DNA of 21,069 nt from Tissierellia bacterium (GTDB lineage: Bacteria > Bacillota > Clostridia > Tissierellales > Tissierellaceae), in assembly GCA_012521625.1 (NCBI GenBank), contig JAAYLY010000139.1:1-21069 (forward strand), given 5' to 3'. Both the position numbers and the translations under genes were made by a program. The notes under the pieces are model-generated. The model was not told where the DNA came from and searched no databases. It worked only from the letters and a program-made list of their open reading frames with translations. Positions 15,093-21,069 of this stretch are shown piece after piece (the stretch's first letter is position 1; each line of letters starts with the position of its first letter).

Positions 15093-15948
15093 GGAAATAA
15101 TAAATGAAACAATAAATTTAATTGACCATGCCCTAGACCTATATACTAAAGCCGAAACCCAATACATAGAAAGCTTATACGAATCCATGAGGTACAGCCT
15201 CTTTAATGGAGGTAAAAGATTGAGGCCAGTTATAGCAGTTAAGACCTTCCAGATGTTTGATGAGGATGTGGAAAAGGTACTTCCCTATGCTGCGGCCATA
15301 GAGATGATACATACATATTCTTTAATCCATGACGACCTACCTGCCATGGATGATGACGACTTTAGAAGGGGAAAGCCTACTAACCATAAGGTCTATGGAG
15401 AGGCTATGGCCATCCTGGCTGGAGATGGCCTTTTAAATCTGGCCTTTGAGGTTATGCTAAAGGATTTGAATAAATCTAGTACAATGGAGGAATATAATAG
15501 AAAGGGCAGGGCTATCTTTGAGGTTGCCAGATACGCCGGTGTAGAGGGTATGATAGGCGGCCAGGTGGTGGACCTATTGGGATGTAAGGAAAATATGGAT
15601 TCGGATAAGCTTAGGTATATGTATGAAAAGAAGACTTCTAACCTATTTCAAGCTTCAGCTGTAGTGGGAGCCATAATCGGTGGAGCTAGCCAGGAAGAGG
15701 TGGAGACCCTTAGGAGCTTTGCCCTTAATTTAGGTCTGGCTTACCAAATACAGGACGATATCTTGGATATAGAAAAGGATTCCCATATCAATAAGCTAAC
15801 CCACCTATCCTTTTATAACGACCTAAATAGGTCTAAGGAAGATGTGGTAAACTACAGCAACGAAGCCTTTAGGCTTTTAAATAGCCTGGATAGGGATACG
15901 GAATTCTTAAGGGAACTGACCATGGTTTTAGTAGATAGGAATATTTAA
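15082..15948 (+). CDS. ispA: Farnesyl/geranyl diphosphate synthase family protein, with a shortened loop after the second Asp motif
   Basis: The enzyme family joins isopentenyl diphosphate to DMAPP/GPP to make farnesyl diphosphate for quinones and cell-wall lipid carriers. The GTG start follows GGAGGTAG. The 288-residue product has GGKRLRP (43-49), the first Asp motif DDLPAMD (84-90) and the second DDILD (225-229). After Asp229 the usual stretch with GKxxGSD is missing: the sequence runs DIEKDSHINKLTHLSFY, about 11 residues shorter than E. coli IspA here. The frame is intact on both sides. Binding of the second magnesium site seems kept, but the loop that closes on the diphosphates is changed. 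Product length cannot be told from sequence alone. Confidence 0.9.
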   Translation: MNIKEIINETINLIDHALDLYTKAETQYIESLYESMRYSLFNGGKRLRPVIAVKTFQMFDEDVEKVLPYAAAIEMIHTYSLIHDDLPAMDDDDFRRGKPTNHKVYGEAMAILAGDGLLNLAFEVMLKDLNKSSTMEEYNRKGRAIFEVARYAGVEGMIGGQVVDLLGCKENMDSDKLRYMYEKKTSNLFQASAVVGAIIGGASQEEVETLRSFALNLGLAYQIQDDILDIEKDSHINKLTHLSFYNDLNRSKEDVVNYSNEAFRLLNSLDRDTEFLRELTMVLVDRNI

Positions 15949-15969
15949 ATTTGCATTAGAAGGAGTATT

Positions 15970-16770
15970 ATGGTGAAAAAAAGAGCAGATGTAGTTTTAT
16001 TTGAAAGAGGTTTAGTAGATTCAAGGGAAAAGGCTAAGAGAATCATAATGGAAGGGTCCGTTTTTATTGGAACGGAGAGGATTTCAAAGCCTGGTGAAAA
16101 GATAGACTTAGATGCAGACATATATATTAAGGACAATCCTATAAAATACGTAAGCCGGGGAGGACTTAAGTTAGAAAAGGCCATAGAGGAATTTGGCTTA
16201 AATCTTGAAGGGGCAGTGGCCATGGATATCGGTGCCTCCACTGGTGGCTTTACCGACTGTATGCTACAAAATAAGGCCAAGAAGGTCTATGCTGTAGATG
16301 TGGGCTATGGCCAGCTGGATTGGTCCTTAAGGCAGGATCCAAGGGTTGTGGTCATGGAAAGGACCAACATCAGGTATGTAAGCCCCGATGACATTGAGGA
16401 TGAATTGGACTTCGTCTCCATAGATGTATCCTTTATCTCCTTAGAATTGGTTTTACCCGTTGCTGCCAGCCTAATGAAGGATAAGGCTGAACTGATTGCC
16501 CTAATAAAGCCTCAATTTGAAGCTGGTAGGGAGAAGGTTGGTAAAAATGGCATAGTTAGGGAGAAGGAGACCCATATAGAGGTAGTCAAAAAAATAGTAG
16601 ACTTTATGGCAGAAATTGGCCTAGGGCCTAAGAACTTATCCTATTCCCCAATAACTGGAGCCAAGGGTAATATAGAATTTTTAATCCATGGTGTTAAAAA
16701 TGGAGAAAATTTAATTCAGCAGGAAAGGATAATTGAGATAGTAGATTTAGCACATGGTGAATTCAAATAA
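15970..16770 (+). CDS. tlyA: TlyA family rRNA 2'-O-methyltransferase
   Basis: TlyA proteins methylate ribosomal RNA ribose; in mycobacteria this is 16S C1409 and 23S C1920. The 266-residue product has an N-terminal S4 RNA-binding domain (about residues 4-60) and an FtsJ-like SAM domain. The latter has YVSRGGLKLEKA (Lys67), the SAM loop AMDIGASTGGFTD, FVSIDVSFISL (Asp152) and LIKPQFEAG (Lys180, Glu184), which together fit the K-D-K-E tetrad. GAAGGAGT precedes the ATG. Many clostridial genomes have dxs just before tlyA and nadK/argR after it; neither is here. Old annotations as hemolysin are likely misleading. Confidence 0.95.
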   Translation: MVKKRADVVLFERGLVDSREKAKRIIMEGSVFIGTERISKPGEKIDLDADIYIKDNPIKYVSRGGLKLEKAIEEFGLNLEGAVAMDIGASTGGFTDCMLQNKAKKVYAVDVGYGQLDWSLRQDPRVVVMERTNIRYVSPDDIEDELDFVSIDVSFISLELVLPVAASLMKDKAELIALIKPQFEAGREKVGKNGIVREKETHIEVVKKIVDFMAEIGLGPKNLSYSPITGAKGNIEFLIHGVKNGENLIQQERIIEIVDLAHGEFK

Positions 16771-16785
16771 TATAGAGGTGGTATT

Positions 16786-18480
16786 GTGCTACTGGAATTG
16801 ACTATTAAGAATTTTGCCATTATCGACGACTTAAAGATCAACTTCAGCAAGGGGTTGAATGTCCTAACGGGAGAAACAGGCTCTGGTAAATCCATAATAA
16901 TAGAAGCCTTGGGTATAGTTTTAGGTGGTAGGGGGACCAAGGATTTAATTCGTTCAGGAGAGGGACGAGCCTTCCTACAGGCGGTATTTGTCATTGAGGA
17001 TGATTCAAAGATTAAGCCCCTATTGGAGGAGAAGGGGATCCTAATAGATGAGAGTAACCTTTTAATCATTAGCAGGGAGCTATCAACTAGCTCTCCCAGC
17101 ATATCCCGCATTAACGATAAGGTGGTAACCTTAAATCTTTTAAATAAGATTACCCATAATCTGGTAGATATCTTTGCCCAACATGAGCACCAATCCCTCT
17201 TAAATGTGTCTAACCATAAGGAAATCATCGATTCCTTCGGAGATGAAGACCACAAAAGTTTAAAGAATAAAATCAAGTCCCTTTATGAAAAATATAATAA
17301 TGAAAAAAAACAATTAGAGAAGATGAGCTTAAACAATATGGAGAGGGAGAGGATGATCGATCTATATAAGTTCCAGATAGAGGAAATCGATAGCGCCCAG
17401 TTGACGGAATATGATGATGAAGAGATAGAGAAGGATTATAGGAAGTTAACCAACATTATGGAAATAGCCAAGGGAATTGGCCAGGTGGTAGAATCTTTTA
17501 AAAGCGATGGCTATGATAGTTTCTCCCTCTTAGACTTACTAAATAGCATCATATCAACCCTAAATGGCCTGATTAAATTCGATGAAGACCTACTTACCTA
17601 TCTTGATAGGCTTAAAGATATAAATTTTGAACTACAGGATATCTATAGCGATCTTATCTATTATATGGACAATATAGAATTAGATGAGGAAAGGCTAAAG
17701 CTATTAGATGAAAGGTTGGATCTGGTTAATAAGCTTAAGAAAAAATATGGAAGCACCGTCAAAAGCATCTTAGAATATAGGGATAAGACTGCAGCATCCT
17801 TAGAAAAGCTTCTAAATTATGAGGAGGAGTTAGAGGCCTTAAAGGCTAGGATTAAGACTTATGAGGAAGAATTGTACTCCTTGTCTCAAAAATTAAGTGG
17901 AGGCAGGAAGGCCATAGCTAAAAAAATTGAAAAAGCCATAACTGAAGAATTAGATGAACTGAACATGCAAAATGTGAAATTCAAGGTGGATTTTAAAGAA
18001 TCTAGCCTAGCTAGTGATGGGATAGACCAGATAGAATTCCTAATCTCTACAAATGTGGGAGAAGACTTAAAACCCTTGTCAAAAATTTCCTCTGGTGGAG
18101 AGATGTCTAGGATTATGTTGGCCTTTAAGAGTATCTTGGCCCAGTATGATGGGATACCTACCCTAATTTTCGATGAAATTGATACGGGAATTAGTGGAAG
18201 GACTGCTCAGATTGTAGGAGAGAAGATCTATAAAATAGCTAAAAACAGGCAGGTTATTTCCATTTCTCACTTACCACAGATTGCTTCCATGGCTGATAGC
18301 CAGTATTCAATCTTTAAGAAAAAAGTTGGCAATAAGGTTTCAACCTTTATTAAAAAATTAGATGGTGAGGAAAGGATATATGAGCTGGCTAAATTATTGG
18401 GTGGTGTAGATGTAACGGAAACAACCATCAATCACGCAAAAGAGATGCTGCAACTAACTGAAAAACTCAAAAAAAATTAA
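16786..18480 (+). CDS. recN: DNA repair protein RecN
   Basis: RecN is an SMC-like ATPase acting early in double-strand break repair. The 564-residue product has Walker A GETGSGKS (residues 29-36) near the N-terminus, a long coiled coil in the middle (about residues 155-370), and C-terminal ABC signature SSGGEMSRI followed by Walker B LIFDEIDTGISG and the switch HLPQIAS. The GTG start follows AGAGGTGG. It is the last gene of the asp23 operon; a strong terminator begins directly after its stop codon. In many relatives argR precedes recN; here tlyA does, 15 bases upstream. Confidence 0.97.
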   Translation: MLLELTIKNFAIIDDLKINFSKGLNVLTGETGSGKSIIIEALGIVLGGRGTKDLIRSGEGRAFLQAVFVIEDDSKIKPLLEEKGILIDESNLLIISRELSTSSPSISRINDKVVTLNLLNKITHNLVDIFAQHEHQSLLNVSNHKEIIDSFGDEDHKSLKNKIKSLYEKYNNEKKQLEKMSLNNMERERMIDLYKFQIEEIDSAQLTEYDDEEIEKDYRKLTNIMEIAKGIGQVVESFKSDGYDSFSLLDLLNSIISTLNGLIKFDEDLLTYLDRLKDINFELQDIYSDLIYYMDNIELDEERLKLLDERLDLVNKLKKKYGSTVKSILEYRDKTAASLEKLLNYEEELEALKARIKTYEEELYSLSQKLSGGRKAIAKKIEKAITEELDELNMQNVKFKVDFKESSLASDGIDQIEFLISTNVGEDLKPLSKISSGGEMSRIMLAFKSILAQYDGIPTLIFDEIDTGISGRTAQIVGEKIYKIAKNRQVISISHLPQIASMADSQYSIFKKKVGNKVSTFIKKLDGEERIYELAKLLGGVDVTETTINHAKEMLQLTEKLKKN

Positions 18481-18519
18481 AACACACTTTTTAAAAGAAA
18501 GTGTGTTTTTTGTTTTTTT
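18481..18519 (+). terminator. Rho-independent terminator after recN
   Basis: A perfect 10-bp stem (18481-18490 with 18498-18507) with a seven-base loop starts at the base after the recN stop and is followed by a long T-rich run broken by one G. Confidence 0.93.
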
Positions 18520-18562
18520 GGCATTTAGCTATTATTCTAACAATATTTAAAAGTTTTTATTA

Positions 18563-18592
18563 GAATAATAAAATCTTAAAAAGGCTAAATTA
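18563..18592 (+). promoter_or_regulatory. Sigma-F/sigma-G-like promoter of spoIVB
   Basis: GAATA (18563-18567) and GGCTAAATTA (18583-18592) are 15 bases apart. The -10 fits the forespore pattern GGnnAnAnTR and the -35 fits GHATR. In Bacillus spoIVB is read by sigma-F and mainly sigma-G. The boxes lie about 55 bases before the start codon. Confidence 0.6.
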
Positions 18593-18645
18593 TATTTAAA
18601 TAAAGTTGCGGAGGTGAGTTAGTAAAAAATAGGGAGCGTGATTGA

Positions 18646-19911
18646 TTGGAAAGATTAAACTTAAGAAAATTAATCATCACCGTAGCTCTGTTATTGGTAT
18701 TTAGCTTTCTAGTATATTCTTCTCAAATTTTTGAAATATTATTTTATCCAGGTGATTTAAATATAATTAAGGGTGAAAATAGGGACCTAAATATATCCTT
18801 CCCCTTCTACGTGGAATTTAAAGACGATTCCATAGTCCAAACCATCTATAAGGAAGGAACAAAATCCTATAAAATAAATGGGGTTGAAATTGGAGAAAGC
18901 CAGCTACAGTTAAATCTTTTGGGAGTAATTCCCTTAAAAAATATAGATCTAAATGTGGTTGAAAGGCCTAAGCTGATAGCTGGTGGAAATGCCATTGGAG
19001 TTAGGTTAAATACTAAGGGTGTCTTGGTAGTTGCTGTAACTGATGTAATAGATATAAATGGTGAGAGAAAAAGTCCAGCTAAGGAAGCAGGACTGAAGGT
19101 AGGAGACAGTATAATAGCCATAAATGGTGAAAAAATTGTAAAAGCTGAACAGGTAGTGGAGATCTTGAACAATCTTGGAGATGAGGAAGTAAAGATTACC
19201 ATCTTAAGAAACAATAAGGAATTTGAAACTAAAGCAACCCCAGTAAAGTGCTTGCAGGATAATACCTATAGATTAGGAATTTGGGTAAGGGATAAGACAT
19301 CCGGTATAGGAACCTTAACCTATATAAATCCAGAAAATAAAAGTTTTGGAGCCCTAGGTCATGGTATAGCAGACATGGATACTGGTAAACTCCTATCTGT
19401 AGAAGATGGAGTAGTAATGAATGCAAAGGTATCTGAGATAACCCAGGGTAAAAAGGGTATTCCTGGCGAAATAAGGGGTGTATTCTATAAATCCGATGAA
19501 ATAATAGGGGACATTAAGATAAATGATGAATTTGGGATCTATGGAAGGATAAATGAAGATTATTTACAAAGCCGCTTAGATGAAGCCATCCCCATAGGTT
19601 TTAAGGAGGAAGTTAAAGAGGGAAAAGCTCATATATTGACTACTGTAGAGGATAAAAAGATAGAAAAATTTGAAATTGAAATAGAGAAGGTGGAAAATCA
19701 ACACAGGCCTAATCCCAAGAGTATGGTAATAAGGATTACCGACCCTAAACTTTTAGAAAAAACCGGTGGTATAGTACAGGGTATGAGTGGCAGCCCCATC
19801 ATTCAAAATGGCAAGCTTATAGGTGCAGTAACCCACGTTTTCATCAACGATCCTACCAAGGGATATGGTCTATTTATAGAATGGATGTTGGAAGAGGATA
19901 ATAAGATATAA
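18646..19911 (+). CDS. spoIVB: SpoIVB, S55-family serine peptidase of the sigma-K checkpoint
   Basis: SpoIVB is made in the forespore, crosses into the intermembrane space and signals to the mother cell; in Bacillus it cuts SpoIVFA so that pro-sigma-K is processed. The 421-residue product has one N-terminal membrane helix (about 8-26), a PDZ domain (about 115-200, with AGLKVGDSIIAINGE) and the S55 peptidase domain. The likely triad is His239 (ALGHGIAD), Asp366 (RITDP) and Ser381 (GMSGSP), with exactly the spacing of His236, Asp363 and Ser378 in Bacillus. The TTG start is used because GGGAG lies nine bases before it and other nearby starts are out of frame. Confidence 0.96.
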   Translation: MERLNLRKLIITVALLLVFSFLVYSSQIFEILFYPGDLNIIKGENRDLNISFPFYVEFKDDSIVQTIYKEGTKSYKINGVEIGESQLQLNLLGVIPLKNIDLNVVERPKLIAGGNAIGVRLNTKGVLVVAVTDVIDINGERKSPAKEAGLKVGDSIIAINGEKIVKAEQVVEILNNLGDEEVKITILRNNKEFETKATPVKCLQDNTYRLGIWVRDKTSGIGTLTYINPENKSFGALGHGIADMDTGKLLSVEDGVVMNAKVSEITQGKKGIPGEIRGVFYKSDEIIGDIKINDEFGIYGRINEDYLQSRLDEAIPIGFKEEVKEGKAHILTTVEDKKIEKFEIEIEKVENQHRPNPKSMVIRITDPKLLEKTGGIVQGMSGSPIIQNGKLIGAVTHVFINDPTKGYGLFIEWMLEEDNKI

Positions 19912-19924
19912 TAGTTAAGTAATA

Positions 19925-19955
19925 GGCTGTTGGCTTAAGCCAATGGCCATTTTTT
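19925..19955 (+). terminator. Rho-independent terminator after spoIVB
   Basis: A 10-bp stem with two internal G-U pairs (19925-19934 with 19939-19948) and a TTAA loop is followed by six T residues. It starts 13 bases after the spoIVB stop. Confidence 0.85.
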
Positions 19956-19995
19956 ATAGTACCTTTCAAAAAATTAAAAAAATATCAGAATAAAA

Positions 19996-20024
19996 GAAGG
20001 AGTTTTTGAATTTATGTCGAATAG
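19996..20024 (+). promoter_or_regulatory. Sigma-H-type promoter of spo0A
   Basis: GAAGGAGTT (19996-20004) and GTCGAATAG (20016-20024) are 11 bases apart and match RnAGGAwww and RnnGAATww, each with one miss. Spo0A in Bacillus is switched to a sigma-H promoter at the start of sporulation. Confidence 0.7.
20015..20021 (+). promoter_or_regulatory. 0A box (Spo0A binding site)
   Basis: TGTCGAA is a perfect core 0A box. It overlaps the -10 of the sigma-H-type promoter, so Spo0A~P bound here could block or tune its own promoter. Confidence 0.7.
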
Positions 20025-20069
20025 GTAGGAGTAGAAAGAGAGATATATATTTAAGAAAAGGGGGATAAT

Positions 20070-20873
20070 ATGGGGAAATATAAAGTGGTAATAGCTGACG
20101 ATAACCGCGAATTTGGGCAGATAGTATCACAATTTATATCTACCCAGGAGGAATTTGAAGTAGTAGGTATAGCCAAGGATGGTATAGAAGCTTTAAAGAT
20201 AATAGAGAGAGAAAAGCCTCATGTCCTTGTGCTGGATATTATTATGCCACATCTAGATGGTTTAGGGGTATTAGAGAGGTTAAAAGGCTTAAAGGATGTT
20301 CCTTTTCCAAAGGTCCTTGTACTCTCAGCAGTAGGTCAGGATTCCATTACTCAAAAGGCCATTGAATTAGGTGCTTCCTATTACATAGTCAAGCCTTTTG
20401 ATTTCCATATATTCATAGAAAGGTTAAAACAGATCTGCAATCTAAATATTAACAGTGTAAATGAAGAAAGCTTCATGGCGGCCATTAAGGAAGAGCCAGC
20501 TGCTAGTAAGGAAAGGGATTTGGAGGGTAGGATTACCCAGATTATACAGGAGATTGGAATACCAGCCCATATTAAGGGATATCAATATATAAGGGAAGCC
20601 ATAAATATGGTTATTGAAGATATGGACTATCTAGGGGCAGTAACTAAGGAATTGTATCCGGCGGTGGCTGCTAAGTTCAATACTACACCCAGTAGGGTAG
20701 AAAGGGCCATAAGGCATGCCATAGAGGTGGCCTGGAATAGGGGTAAGATAGAGACCTTAAATAAGATCTTCGGCTATACAGTCAGCAATTCTAAGGGCAA
20801 GCCTACAAATTCCGAGTTTATAGCCCTTATAGCCGATAAGCTAAGGCTGGAAGAGGAAGTGGCAGCTTACTAA
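20070..20873 (+). CDS. spo0A: Sporulation master regulator Spo0A
   Basis: Spo0A is the response regulator that commits the cell to sporulation. The 267-residue product has a receiver domain (residues 1-120) with acidic pocket Asp10-Asp11, phosphoryl acceptor Asp56 (VLVLDIIMP), Ser86 and Lys108 (IVKPF). A variable linker (about 125-150) follows, then the DNA-binding domain with IKGYQYIREAI and the recognition region TPSRVERAIRHAIEVAWNRG. AAGGGGGA precedes the ATG. The spoIVB-spo0A order is conserved in spore formers. No phosphorelay gene (spo0F, spo0B) or kinase is in the window; Clostridia commonly phosphorylate Spo0A directly by orphan kinases. Confidence 0.98.
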   Translation: MGKYKVVIADDNREFGQIVSQFISTQEEFEVVGIAKDGIEALKIIEREKPHVLVLDIIMPHLDGLGVLERLKGLKDVPFPKVLVLSAVGQDSITQKAIELGASYYIVKPFDFHIFIERLKQICNLNINSVNEESFMAAIKEEPAASKERDLEGRITQIIQEIGIPAHIKGYQYIREAINMVIEDMDYLGAVTKELYPAVAAKFNTTPSRVERAIRHAIEVAWNRGKIETLNKIFGYTVSNSKGKPTNSEFIALIADKLRLEEEVAAY

Positions 20874-20904
20874 AGATAACTGGAGAAGTAAAATTTTTAA
20901 AGGC

Positions 20905-20926
20905 TATAAAGCTATGGAAGCTTATA
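20905..20926 (+). other. Hairpin in the spo0A 3' leader-out region
   Basis: TATAA and GCT (20905-20913, with one bulged A at 20910) pair with AGC and TTATA (20919-20926) around a five-base loop. No T-run follows, so it is not a terminator; it may shape or protect the spo0A mRNA end. Confidence 0.35.
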
Positions 20927-20981
20927 AGTAAGTTAGCTGACTTGAAAATAAAAAGTCATTATTTAAATGTTTATTGGTAAG

Positions 20982-21022
20982 TAAGCGAAATCTAAGATTG
21001 GATTTCGCTTATAATTTTTTTA
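20982..21022 (+). terminator. Rho-independent terminator after spo0A
   Basis: A perfect 11-bp stem (20982-20992 with 21001-21011) and an eight-base loop are followed by a T-run (21015-21022). It lies 109 bases past the spo0A stop. Confidence 0.92.
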
Positions 21023-21069
21023 AAATTATGCTATTCTTATCTTTTCATTAGTTTAAACCTTCATTTAAC

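Noticed and set aside
15769..15795. Frameshift in ispA as cause of the missing loop
   Set aside because: Conserved sequence continues in the same frame on both sides, so an in-frame deletion or real divergence fits better.

Overview
The window comes from a low-GC, endospore-forming Firmicute, probably a Clostridia/Tissierellia-type anaerobe. The evidence is a complete spoIIIAA-AH operon, spoIVB and spo0A, SLH (S-layer homology) domains, strong use of AGG for arginine, and gene order typical of this group. All genes lie on the + strand and no RNA gene, IS element or CRISPR array was seen.

Region 1 (1-5684) is the end of a type IV pilus / type II secretion-like operon. It holds a 5'-truncated PilO-like protein that continues into an acidic linker, a jelly-roll-like domain and a LysM domain. 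Next is a secreted SLH protein built on four degenerate ~70-75-residue Tyr/Gly-rich repeats, then four minor pseudopilins in the order H-I-J-K (FimT, PilV, PilW and PilX types). This is the most unusual part: it looks like a pilus tip-complex cassette combined with two predicted wall-binding proteins.

Region 2 (5685-6770) has a sigma-A-type promoter, efp, a small very acidic CD1247-like protein and a strong terminator. Region 3 (6771-12139) starts with an AT-rich leader carrying a short repeated motif and a good sigma-E-type promoter, followed by all eight spoIIIA genes, which encode the mother-cell side of the feeding-tube channel.

Region 4 (12140-18519) is a housekeeping operon with its own extended -10 promoter: asp23, amaP, nusB, xseA, xseB, ispA, tlyA, recN, then a terminator. 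The dxs, nadK and argR genes often found between ispA and recN in relatives are absent, and IspA lacks about 11 residues just after its second Asp-rich motif. Region 5 (18520-21069) carries spoIVB behind a sigma-F/G-like promoter, and spo0A behind a sigma-H-like promoter whose -10 overlaps a perfect 0A box. Both genes have terminators.

Together, regions 3-5 hold promoter-like sequences for successive sporulation sigma factors (H, E, F/G) in front of the expected genes. All promoter, terminator and domain calls were made by eye, without database searches.
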